A DNA stretch of 5,862 nt from Hyphomonadaceae bacterium UBA4763 (GTDB lineage Bacteria; Pseudomonadota; Alphaproteobacteria; Caulobacterales; Aquidulcibacteraceae): contig DHHV01000149.1 in NCBI GenBank assembly GCA_002403455.1, positions 1,083 to 6,944 of the forward strand, read 5' to 3'. The stretch's first letter is position 1, and the number at the start of each line of letters is the position of its first letter. Shown piece after piece: positions 1 to 5,759 of the stretch. The position numbers were made by a program, and so were the translations under genes. The notes under the pieces are model-generated. The model was given only the letters and a program-made list of their open reading frames with translations. It did no database searches and had not been told where the DNA came from.

Positions 1-210
1 CATTCGCAGGCGCAGGCGCAGTCGCAGGCGCAGGCGCAGGCGCAGGCGCAGTCGCAGGCGCATTCGCAGGCGCATTCGCAGGCGCACTCGCAGTCGCAGG
101 CGCATTCGCAGGCGCAGGCGCAGGCTCATTCGCAGGCGCAGTCGCAGTCGCAGGCGCAGTCGCAGTCGCAGGCGCAGGCGCACTCGCAGTCGCAGTCGCA
201 GTCGCAGTCG
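1..210. repeat. 35-unit hexanucleotide tandem array (CAG/CAT/CAC + GCG/TCG)
   Basis: An uninterrupted array of 35 six-base units runs from the first base of the window to 210, so it probably extends further left. By hand count the units are 17 CAGGCG-type (one is CAGGCT), 11 CAGTCG and 7 CATTCG or CACTCG. There are no indels. Differences occur only at base 3 (G, T or C), base 4 (G or T) and once at base 6. CAT/CAC units always carry TCG, and every one with a visible predecessor follows a CAGGCG-type unit, which suggests a 12-bp higher-order unit. The last units (185-210) are homogeneous CAGTCG, a sign of recent slippage or expansion. Because the period is six, copy-number change never shifts a reading frame. 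Confidence 0.95.
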
Positions 211-225
211 CGACCGTTCGATTGA
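1..225 (+). CDS. C-terminal Gln/Ala/Ser/His dipeptide-repeat tail of a protein (5' partial)
   Basis: In frame 1 the array reads as alternating Gln-Ala, Gln-Ser and His-Ser dipeptides (70 residues), then Ser-Arg-Pro-Phe-Asp and a TGA stop at 223-225. I favour this frame because every codon but the histidines and one GCT ends in G (CAG, GCG, TCG), as expected in a high-GC genome. The competing + frame gives GCA alanines alternating with Gly/Val/Phe/Leu. The start and any folded domain lie outside the window, so function cannot be assigned. The tail is low-complexity, polar and probably disordered, with some pH-sensitive histidines. The stop overlaps the next gene's TTG start, suggesting an operon. 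Five of the six frames through the array are stop-free, so openness alone is not evidence, and the array could be non-coding. Confidence 0.5.
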   Translation, partial: HSQAQAQSQAQAQAQAQSQAHSQAHSQAHSQSQAHSQAQAQAHSQAQSQSQAQSQSQAQAHSQSQSQSQSRPFD

Positions 226-989
226 ACCGCTGGAAGGCTGGTCTCGGTTGGTGGTTATATTTTCCGCTGTATTTGCTTGCGCCGCCAGTCGTGATCCTGG
301 TTCTGCCAAAAGTCCTGGGCCTTGAGCAGGCCCCGGAATGGGCGCTGCTTCTCATGTTGTTGGTCCTGCCGCTGATTAACGCGTTGTTTGATTGGGTCTC
401 GCTGGGCCTGACGCGCAAATTATTGCGCGACGGGCTCCGCAAAGGCGGTTATTGGCCGTTTTTCAACGCCGCGCTCGACGTGCTGGCCGCTATTGGGTTG
501 TTGTTTTTGCTGCTGGTGGTCTGCCTTGGCTATATTCACATGCTGAACATTGCCGCGTTGTCTGCCGGTTCGCCGCTTGTGTTCGACATGTCCGGCACGC
601 TGGCTTTGCTACGCAGCGATCCGGGTAATTCCAGCTTGTGGTGGATCTATATAACGGTGTTCTCCACCTTTATCCCATCGCTGGTGAATCTGTGCCTTGG
701 CGGCCTTGCCATATTCCGCGGCGTTCCAGGGCTGAATGACTGGTTGGTCCTCAATTTTCTGCCAGAAAATCCCTTGCATTTGACGGTGAACCGGCGGTTC
801 GCCGCCTCGCTCGGCCTGACAATTCAAACCGGCGTCGCCCTGGCCGGGGCTGTTATTGTCGGCTGGTTGGCCTTCACCTTGGTCTTCAGTGGACTTGACT
901 ATGTCGGGCTTGGCCTTGTCGGCGTGGCGGAAACGGTGAATGGCGCGCTGAGCAGCGTGTTCCCCATCGCAACGGAGTCGGCGTTGTAG
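222..989 (+). CDS. Multi-pass integral membrane protein of unknown function
   Basis: This 255-residue protein is not one I recognise. It starts with a short basic segment (Asn-Arg-Trp-Lys). Strongly hydrophobic stretches at about residues 9-32, 40-62, 82-108, 138-163 and 197-222 suggest five or more transmembrane helices in the inner membrane. A basic loop at about 65-74 (RKLLRDGLRK) is probably cytoplasmic by the positive-inside rule. No catalytic or transporter motif is evident. The TTG start at 222 is chosen because it overlaps the preceding TGA as TTGA and puts a charged residue cluster just before the first helix. There is no Shine-Dalgarno sequence, so initiation probably depends on coupling. 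The frame has no stop back to the window edge, so an N-terminal Ala-Gly/Ala-Val extension cannot be excluded. Hand-counted GC in sampled lines is about 50-57%, lower than katG, with many TTG/TTT codons. It converges on the next gene with a 19-bp gap and no visible terminator. Confidence 0.75.
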   Translation: MNRWKAGLGWWLYFPLYLLAPPVVILVLPKVLGLEQAPEWALLLMLLVLPLINALFDWVSLGLTRKLLRDGLRKGGYWPFFNAALDVLAAIGLLFLLLVVCLGYIHMLNIAALSAGSPLVFDMSGTLALLRSDPGNSSLWWIYITVFSTFIPSLVNLCLGGLAIFRGVPGLNDWLVLNFLPENPLHLTVNRRFAASLGLTIQTGVALAGAVIVGWLAFTLVFSGLDYVGLGLVGVAETVNGALSSVFPIATESAL

Positions 990-1008
990 CGTCGCCGTCC
1001 GCCCCCCC

Positions 1009-2373
1009 CTACTTCACCACCTCGCAGCCGACCCATTCGACAAAGCGGGCGCGCTGGGCCGACATGATCTCGAGATCGGGCGCGTTGCGCGGCGGGTTGT
1101 CGAGCGCGCGGCAGCCTTGCGGGAACCGCATGCCGGCCTCATAGGTGCGCTTGGTTTCGGCGCGGAAGGATTGGAACGCTTCGTCGGCGCGGATTTCGAC
1201 GAGGCCAATGCCGCGCTCGTCCAGCGACATTTTGGCGCCGATCCGCGCCCCGCCCGTCGCGGTCGCCACCAGCAGGCGGCGCTCCTTGCCGGCCCGCATC
1301 GCCGCGATCGCCGCGTCAAAGCACGCCTCGCCCCATAGCCGCCCTTCCGGCGAACAGGGCCCGGCGCCAACCAGCGGCAGCTCGCGCCCGACGATTTCAT
1401 AAATAGCGATCGGTTTGGGGGCCGGCGGCGGCCCGCACAGCGCCTCGGTGACGGCCTGGGCGTACATTGCGGCGTCTTGCCCACGGACCATGACGATCTC
1501 CGTCGGCGCGGCGCCGACGCAGCCCTCTGGGATTGCGAGCGAGATCGTGTCCTCGAAAAACACCTTGTCGGCGACGATCTGATCGCGCTTGCGCTTGATT
1601 TTATATTGGTCGGTGGCGGCAAGGCGCGCGCCGGCGCGCAAATCGGCTTTGACGGCGAAAGTCTTGACCTCTTTGGCGGCCGGATTGGCCTCGAGCGCGC
1701 GGATCGCCGCGTCAAAGCAAATGCCGTCGCGCAAGACGGCGGCGGCGGGGCAGGACGGGTCAAAGCCGGCAATCGGCTGCGGCGCGCCTTGCACCAGCGG
1801 GCGGCTGACCGGCGGCCAGGTGTCGGCAAAGCTGACCGGCGGACGGCCCAATTGTGGGGCGATGTCCGGGATCGTTGCGATCTGGGCGGGCCAAGGCGGC
1901 GGCGGGGCCGGGCCGTCGCAAACGACCAGCATGCTTTCCTGCGCCAAGGTGCGGCCGTCATAGGTCGAGATCGCGGTATAGCCGACGCCCTCGCGCGGCA
2001 ACGCATAGCATGGACGGGGAACCCGAACGCCGGTGCGGGCGTCGGCGCGCGGCTCGACCGCAAAGGCGTCCTCGATCAGGCGCAGGTCATAAAGTTTGTT
2101 ATGGCCATCGGCGGTGCGGCCCAGCACCGGCAAGGCGGTGAGATTGGCGCCCTTGGCGATGGCGATCGCTTCGGCAAAGCACAGATTGTCGGCAAGGCGC
2201 AGCGGCTCCGGGCAGCCAGGATCGGCTTGGGCGACCGCCAACAGATCGCCGAGCACGCGCTTCAGCGCGCCATATGTCGGCGCTTCGATCAGCTTGCCGG
2301 GGGCTTGCGCCCAGGCCGGCGTGGCGATGGCGGCCGCCAGCGCGGCGACGGCGATCATGTGCTGAACGACCAT
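1009..2373 (-). CDS. Secreted protein with three four-cysteine modules, function unknown
   Basis: This 454-residue protein is probably periplasmic. A Sec signal peptide spans residues 1-22: the hydrophobic core MIAVAALAAAIA is followed by TPAWA-QA, with likely cleavage after AWA. The mature part has exactly 12 cysteines in three sets with the same spacing: 54/65/122/152, 208/219/285/313 and 340/351/421/450. Each module reads Cys-x10-Cys-Phe-x2-Ala-Ile, about 56-69 residues, Pro-x2-Cys, 27-29 residues, Cys. Proline-rich linkers (about 155-200 and 314-322) separate the modules. Even cysteine numbers plus export suggest two disulfides per module. I chose ATG 2373 because GGGGAGG lies 7 bases upstream and it sits just before the signal peptide; an ATG at 2415 adds 14 residues and has a poorer ribosome site. 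There are no catalytic motifs I can name. A binding or structural envelope role is only a guess. Confidence 0.85.
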   Translation of the reverse strand: MVVQHMIAVAALAAAIATPAWAQAPGKLIEAPTYGALKRVLGDLLAVAQADPGCPEPLRLADNLCFAEAIAIAKGANLTALPVLGRTADGHNKLYDLRLIEDAFAVEPRADARTGVRVPRPCYALPREGVGYTAISTYDGRTLAQESMLVVCDGPAPPPPWPAQIATIPDIAPQLGRPPVSFADTWPPVSRPLVQGAPQPIAGFDPSCPAAAVLRDGICFDAAIRALEANPAAKEVKTFAVKADLRAGARLAATDQYKIKRKRDQIVADKVFFEDTISLAIPEGCVGAAPTEIVMVRGQDAAMYAQAVTEALCGPPPAPKPIAIYEIVGRELPLVGAGPCSPEGRLWGEACFDAAIAAMRAGKERRLLVATATGGARIGAKMSLDERGIGLVEIRADEAFQSFRAETKRTYEAGMRFPQGCRALDNPPRNAPDLEIMSAQRARFVEWVGCEVVK

Positions 2374-2380
2374 ATTGGCG

Positions 2381-2387
2381 CCTCCCC
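2381..2387 (-). promoter_or_regulatory. Strong ribosome binding site deciding the start of the triple-Cys gene
   Basis: On the minus strand GGGGAGG ends 7 bases before the ATG at 2373. This match to the anti-Shine-Dalgarno sequence is much better than anything before the in-frame ATG at 2415, and it removes 14 residues that would otherwise precede the signal peptide. Confidence 0.75.
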
Positions 2388-2505
2388 GATCGGGCGTTGC
2401 GCCCGGTTCCGCCATCGGCCCCCGCCGATGGCGCTCTCGCCGCCATCCTGATCACGGCGCGCGGAGTTTGTAAACAACAGGTTATCGAGCGATCGGCGCG
2501 CCGTT

Positions 2506-2542
2506 AAAAAAACGGCGCTCGACGGGACCCCGCCGAGCGCCG
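2506..2542 (-). terminator. Rho-independent terminator of katG
   Basis: Read on the minus strand, CGGCGCTCG (2542-2534) pairs perfectly with CGAGCGCCG (2521-2513) around a 12-base loop, which can itself form 3-4 more G-C pairs. Seven consecutive T residues (2512-2506) follow at once. This is the classic GC-rich stem plus U-tract, 27 bases beyond the katG stop. It should insulate the downstream minus-strand secreted-protein gene from katG transcription. Confidence 0.9.
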
Positions 2543-2568
2543 CAATTTTACGCAACCAGTCCCGCCTG

Positions 2569-4767
2569 TTATTTCAGGTCGAAGCGATCAAGGTTCATCA
2601 CCTTGGTCCATGCGGCGACGAAATCGGCGGCGAATTTGGCCTCGCCATCGCTCGCGCCATAGACTTCGGCCAGCGCCCGCAATTGCGAATTCGAGCCGAA
2701 CACCAGATCCGCTCGGGTCGCGGTCCATTTCAGCGCGCCGGTCGCCCGGTCTGCGCCTTCATAAACGCCGTCCATGGTCGGCGAGGCCGTCCAGGCGATC
2801 GACATGTCGAGCAGATTGACGAAGAAGTCGTTCGTCAAGGTCTCTGGCCGATGGGTCAGCACGCCATGCCGGGCGCGGCCCGTATTGGCGTTGAGCGCCC
2901 GAAGGCCGCCAACCAGCACCGTCATTTCCGGCGCGGTCAGGGTCAGCAATTGCGCTTTGTCGACCAGCATTTCTTCCGCCGCGACAGGCAGGCCAGCGCG
3001 ATGGTAATTGCGGAAGCCGTCCGAGGCTGGCTCCAGCACCGCGAAGGAGGCGACGTCGGTATGCTCGGGGCCGGCATCGGTCCGGCCCGGCGTGAACGGA
3101 ACCTGGATGGCGTGGCCGGCTTTTTGCGCCGCCGCTTCGATCGCCGCGCCGCCGCCGAGCACGATCAGATCAGCCAGCGAGACTTTCTTGGCGCCGGTCT
3201 GCGCGGCGTTGAAGGCCGTTTGCACGCCTTCGAGCGCGGCCAAGGTCTTGGCGAGCTCGGCCGGGTGATTGGCGGCCCAGTCCTTTTGCGGGGCCAAGCG
3301 AATGCGCGCGCCATTGGCGCCGCCGCGCTTGTCCGAGCCGCGGAAGGTCGAGGCCGACGCCCAGGCCGCAAACACCAATTCGGCGATGGTCGGGCCGCTG
3401 GAAAGGATCTTGGCTTTCAGGCTGGCGATGTCGGCCGCATCGATCAGGGCATGATCGACCGCCGGCACCGGGTCTTGCCAGATCAAGGTTTCTTTGGGGA
3501 CCAACGGCCCGAGATAACGGGCGACCGGGCCCATGTCGCGGTGGGTCAGTTTGTACCAGGCGCGGGCGAAGGCGTCGGCGAACTGATCGGGGTTTTGGTG
3601 GAACCGCCGCGAGATCGGCTCGTAGATCGGGTCGAACCGCAAAGCGAGGTCGGCGGTGGTCATCATCGGCGCGTGGCGCTTGGCTGGATCATGCGCGTCG
3701 ATGACCGCATCGGCGCCGGCGCCGCCTTTCGGATGCCATTGCCAGGCCCCGCCCGGCCCTTTCGTCACTTCCCACTCATAGCCGAACAGGGTGTCGAAAT
3801 AGCCATTGTCCCAGGTGGTCGGGTTGGGCTTCCAGGCGCCTTCAATGCCGCTGGTGATGGAATCGCCCGCTTTGCCCGCGCCAAAGCTGTTGCGCCAGCC
3901 AAAGCCCATTTCTTCGATCGCGGCGCCTTCCGGCTCGCGGCCGACGAATTTGTCGGCGTCCGCCGCGCCATGCGCTTTGCCGAACGTGTGGCCGCCGGCA
4001 ACCAGCGCGACGGTCTCTTCGTCATTCATCGCCATGCGCGCAAAGGTCTCGCGCACATCGCGGCCCGAGGCGACCGGATCAGGACGCCCGTTCGGGCCCT
4101 GCGGGTTGACATAGATCAGCCCCATCTGCACCGCGCCGAGCGGGTTATCGAGGACGCGATCGCCAGTGTAACGGTGATCGCCGAGCCATTCGGTCTCCGG
4201 ACCCCAATAGATGTCTTCTTCCGGCTCCCAGATGTCGGCGCGGCCGCCGGCAAAGCCGAAGGTTTTGAAGCCCATGCTGTCCAGCGCGACATTGCCGGCG
4301 AGGATCATCAGATCGGCCCAGGACAATTTGCGCCCATATTTCTGCTTGATTGGCCAGAGCAGGCGGCGCGCTTTGTCGAGATTGCCATTGTCAGGCCAGC
4401 TATTGATCGGAGCAAAGCGCTGATTGCCGGTGCCGGCGCCGCCGCGGCCGTCTTGAATGCGATAGGTGCCGGCGCTGTGCCAGGCCATGCGGATGAAGAA
4501 GGGGCCGTAATGACCATAATCGGCCGGCCACCAATCTTGCGATTGCGTCATCAGCGCGGTGAGGTCTTCGACAACCGCATGCAGATCCAGCGTCTTGAAT
4601 TCTTCTGCATAATCAAACGCTTCGCCCATCGGGTCCGACAGCGCCGAATGCTGATGCAGGATTTTCAGATTGAGTTGGTTGGGCCACCAACCGGCATTGG
4701 TCCCCGCTCCGGCAATCGTGTGCCGGCGCGCCGCGCCCGTGAACGGGCATTTGCTCGCATCGTCCAT
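2569..4767 (-). CDS. katG: Catalase-peroxidase KatG
   Basis: Bifunctional haem enzyme that dismutates hydrogen peroxide and also has peroxidase activity; it normally acts in the cytoplasm against oxidative stress. The 732-residue length is typical. The N-terminal catalytic domain carries the distal triad Arg93, Trp96 and His97 in FFIRMAWHSAGTYR. The Met-Tyr-Trp adduct that gives catalase activity is present as Trp96, Tyr219 (LIYVNPQGPNG) and Met245 (FARMAMNDEET). The proximal haem ligand is His260 (AGGHTFGKAHG), with Trp312 and Asp373 completing the proximal triad. The mobile Arg410 (LTHRDMGP) is kept, and the residue equivalent to M. tuberculosis Ser315 is a serine (ITSGIEG). The degenerate C-terminal peroxidase-like domain follows from about residue 430. 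I chose ATG 4767 because GGGAG lies 5 bases upstream and MDDASKCPF is a usual KatG N-terminus; upstream ATG 4779 and GTG 4809 lack such a site. It is monocistronic, with its own terminator. Confidence 0.98.
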   Translation of the reverse strand: MDDASKCPFTGAARRHTIAGAGTNAGWWPNQLNLKILHQHSALSDPMGEAFDYAEEFKTLDLHAVVEDLTALMTQSQDWWPADYGHYGPFFIRMAWHSAGTYRIQDGRGGAGTGNQRFAPINSWPDNGNLDKARRLLWPIKQKYGRKLSWADLMILAGNVALDSMGFKTFGFAGGRADIWEPEEDIYWGPETEWLGDHRYTGDRVLDNPLGAVQMGLIYVNPQGPNGRPDPVASGRDVRETFARMAMNDEETVALVAGGHTFGKAHGAADADKFVGREPEGAAIEEMGFGWRNSFGAGKAGDSITSGIEGAWKPNPTTWDNGYFDTLFGYEWEVTKGPGGAWQWHPKGGAGADAVIDAHDPAKRHAPMMTTADLALRFDPIYEPISRRFHQNPDQFADAFARAWYKLTHRDMGPVARYLGPLVPKETLIWQDPVPAVDHALIDAADIASLKAKILSSGPTIAELVFAAWASASTFRGSDKRGGANGARIRLAPQKDWAANHPAELAKTLAALEGVQTAFNAAQTGAKKVSLADLIVLGGGAAIEAAAQKAGHAIQVPFTPGRTDAGPEHTDVASFAVLEPASDGFRNYHRAGLPVAAEEMLVDKAQLLTLTAPEMTVLVGGLRALNANTGRARHGVLTHRPETLTNDFFVNLLDMSIAWTASPTMDGVYEGADRATGALKWTATRADLVFGSNSQLRALAEVYGASDGEAKFAADFVAAWTKVMNLDRFDLK

Positions 4768-4772
4768 AATAT

Positions 4773-4777
4773 CTCCC
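4773..4777 (-). promoter_or_regulatory. katG ribosome binding site
   Basis: Minus-strand GGGAG sits 5 bases before the ATG at 4767 and fixes the katG start over the two upstream in-frame alternatives. It directly abuts the second copy of the ATCGATTTTG element (4778-4787), so a protein bound there could block ribosome or polymerase access. Confidence 0.7.
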
Positions 4778-4809
4778 ATCGATTTTGGCCGTACAATCGC
4801 GGCGAGCAC

Positions 4810-4838
4810 AACCTAGTCCGCGCGCACATCTGCGCCAA
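4810..4838 (-). promoter_or_regulatory. Candidate katG promoter
   Basis: On the minus strand a TTGGCG -35-like box (4838-4833) and a TAGGTT -10-like box (4815-4810) are separated by exactly 17 bases. Matches to the sigma-70 consensus are only 4/6 and 3/6, so this is tentative. It would give a leader of about 35-40 bases before the katG ATG. The -35 box lies inside the 20-bp palindrome at 4832-4851, consistent with regulated expression. Confidence 0.3.
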
Positions 4839-4851
4839 ATCGATTTTGCGC
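4832..4851. promoter_or_regulatory. 20-bp near-perfect palindrome, candidate operator between katG and the DUF2256 gene
   Basis: The sequence GCGC-C-AAATCGATTT-T-GCGC reads the same on both strands except for one mismatched pair (4836/4847). It lies 65 bases upstream of the katG ATG, over the best -35 candidate, in a divergent intergenic region. A 10-base part, ATCGATTTTG (4839-4848), recurs exactly at 4778-4787 beside the katG ribosome site. I see no four-part ATAG/CTAT OxyR spacing, so the binding protein is unknown. Binding is inference from symmetry and position. Confidence 0.45.
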
Positions 4852-4872
4852 GACAAGCGCATAGGAAATTTC

Positions 4873-4902
4873 TTGGTGGAGCGCGTTTTGGGGCGGGATA
4901 AA
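4873..4902 (+). promoter_or_regulatory. Candidate promoter of the DUF2256 gene
   Basis: TTGGTG (4873-4878) and GATAAA (4897-4902) are 18 bases apart, 36 bases before the start codon. They match the sigma-70 boxes at 3/6 and 4/6 positions. The AT-rich stretch at 4897-4917 stands out from the GC-rich surroundings. This is a weak prediction. Confidence 0.3.
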
Positions 4903-4937
4903 TCTATGATTTTGTTGCTTTGGCGCGAGGGCGCGCG

Positions 4938-5096
4938 ATGAAAAAGGCCGGCAAAGGCGGCAAACGTATCGCCAAAGCCCATCTGCCCGCTAAGCCTTGC
5001 GCGACCTGCGGGCGCCCGTTCGTGTGGCGCAAGAAATGGGAAAAGGTCTGGGATGAGGTGAAATATTGCTCGGACCGCTGCCGGGCCGGGAAGTGA
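4938..5096 (+). CDS. DUF2256 family small zinc-ribbon-like protein
   Basis: This 52-residue protein has a lysine-rich N-terminus (MKKAGKGGKRIAKAHLPAK), then Cys-Ala-Thr-Cys-Gly-Arg-Pro-Phe at residues 21-28, WRKKWEKVWDEVKYC (30-44) and a final Cys-Ser-Asp-Arg-Cys-Arg. The two CxxC-type pairs (Cys21/Cys24 and Cys44/Cys48) plus the WRKKW and WDEVKYCS blocks are the hallmark of DUF2256 (PF10013, recognised from memory). The four cysteines probably bind one zinc. The function of the family is not established, and the basic tail would suit nucleic-acid contact. GAGG (4927-4930) lies 7 bases before the ATG. The gene is divergent from katG and may share its intergenic control region. It converges on parE with a 49-bp gap. 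Family assignment is confident; function is open. Confidence 0.9.
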   Translation: MKKAGKGGKRIAKAHLPAKPCATCGRPFVWRKKWEKVWDEVKYCSDRCRAGK

Positions 5097-5145
5097 AGGG
5101 GGGGAAGTCTTTGCCGTGGCGGCGGTAATCGCTGGGCCCACCAGC

Positions 5146-5448
5146 TTAGATAGGTGACTGAAAGTACGTTTCTATGTCCATCGAAGCATGAGGGACGCCA
5201 ATGATGGCAATATTATCTCGCTGAACAACATAAAAAATCAGATGTAAACCCTCGCGGTAACTTCGATAACCTTGTCCGACGTCATCGCGGTTCCGTCCAG
5301 CGTTTGGGTTTTCCGCCAACCAAGCAAATCTTTTCGCCAGGGTGGTGAGATACAAATCGACTTGTCTTGCGCCCCACTTTTCTCGCGTGTAATCGGCGAT
5401 ATTGTCCAAGTCTTGCAGCGCTCGCGGCGTTAGGCGATAGGACCTCAA
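5146..5448 (-). CDS. parE: ParE/RelE-family toxin of a type II toxin-antitoxin pair
   Basis: This 100-residue protein has the ParE layout. An N-terminal helical hairpin (YRLTPRALQDLDNIADYTREKWG, about 4-26, then 27-48 ending WLAENP) is followed by a beta-sheet with the family blocks GxxxxDDVGQGYRSYREG, HLIFYVV and the closing HASMDIETYF. ParE toxins characteristically poison DNA gyrase, while RelE relatives cut mRNA on the ribosome. The sequence is closer to ParE, lacking an obvious RelE catalytic set, but the target here is inferred. The start is TTG at 5448, overlapping the parD stop as TTGA with no Shine-Dalgarno sequence, so translation is probably coupled to the antitoxin. GC is about 49% by hand count, well below katG. 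The reading frame is intact, so the toxin is probably functional. Confidence 0.92.
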   Translation of the reverse strand: MRSYRLTPRALQDLDNIADYTREKWGARQVDLYLTTLAKRFAWLAENPNAGRNRDDVGQGYRSYREGLHLIFYVVQRDNIAIIGVPHASMDIETYFQSPI

Positions 5449-5708
5449 TCGTTGTTAACTTTAGCGGCGCGCTTGTTGGCGCGCTGAATGACATCTTTAA
5501 CCGAGAACGCAGCGAATTCGCCTTCTCGCGCTTGGCGGGCGCCTTCGGCCAAATGATCTTGTAACGCCTGCAGTTTTTGGCCGCGTTCTTCCAGCGCGCG
5601 AAGCGCTGCGTGAACGACCTCGTTCACGGTCGCATACCGCCCGCTGGCGATCTCGCGCTGGATGAAGTTGTCCCAATGCGGCTCGAGCAAGAGCGGATCG
5701 CTCGTCAT
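5445..5708 (-). CDS. parD: ParD-family ribbon-helix-helix antitoxin
   Basis: This 87-residue antitoxin is encoded directly upstream of its toxin. The N-terminal half fits a ParD/CopG-like ribbon-helix-helix DNA-binding domain: a short strand (about 5-9), helix PHWDNFIQREIASGRY, then helix ATVNEVVHAALRALEER. The C-terminal half (LQALQDHLAEGARQAREGEF to the end) is the charged helical part that normally wraps and neutralises ParE. Two adjacent ATG codons are possible. I chose 5708 because GGAG (5715-5718) is 6 bases before it but only 3 before the ATG at 5711, a difference of one residue. Antitoxins of this type usually repress their own operon as a complex with the toxin. The ParE/RelE reading of the partner gene makes the call firm. 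Confidence 0.92.
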   Translation of the reverse strand: MTSDPLLLEPHWDNFIQREIASGRYATVNEVVHAALRALEERGQKLQALQDHLAEGARQAREGEFAAFSVKDVIQRANKRAAKVNND

Positions 5709-5731
5709 CATACACTCCGACTTTCTTAAAA

Positions 5732-5759
5732 ACTATGCCGCGCAAACGGCGAAGATCAA
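5732..5759 (-). promoter_or_regulatory. Candidate parDE promoter
   Basis: Minus-strand TTGATC (5759-5754) and CATAGT (5737-5732) are 16 bases apart, each matching the sigma-70 consensus at 4/6. Transcription would begin near 5725, giving a short leader with the GGAG ribosome site. ParD would be expected to bind nearby, but I see no clear ribbon-helix-helix operator within these boxes. Confidence 0.35.

Noticed and set aside
1..210. CRISPR array
   Set aside because: The 6-bp units are contiguous with no unique spacers; this is a simple-sequence tandem array.
1477..2451. Plus-strand frame of 324 codons opposite the secreted triple-Cys protein
   Set aside because: The minus-strand reading has a signal peptide, strong ribosome site and three matching cysteine modules. 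The plus-strand reading is Arg/Gly-rich shadow with no structure.
4768..4809. Longer katG N-terminus from GTG 4809 or ATG 4779
   Set aside because: Neither has a Shine-Dalgarno sequence, while ATG 4767 has GGGAG at good spacing and gives the usual short KatG N-terminus.
2683..4941. Very long plus-strand reading frame (752 codons) antisense to katG
   Set aside because: It mirrors katG almost end to end. KatG has all active-site residues, a ribosome site and a terminator. The antisense translation has no recognisable domain and is a by-product of GC-rich codons.
4665..5141. Minus-strand frame of 158 codons covering the katG 5' end and the DUF2256 gene
   Set aside because: It overlaps katG in another frame and runs antisense to the clear DUF2256 gene, and it has no recognisable motif.
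5131..5145. GCTGG-GCCCA-CCAGC hairpin between the DUF2256 gene and parE as a bidirectional terminator
   Set aside because: The stem is only 5 bp and no T run follows on either strand.
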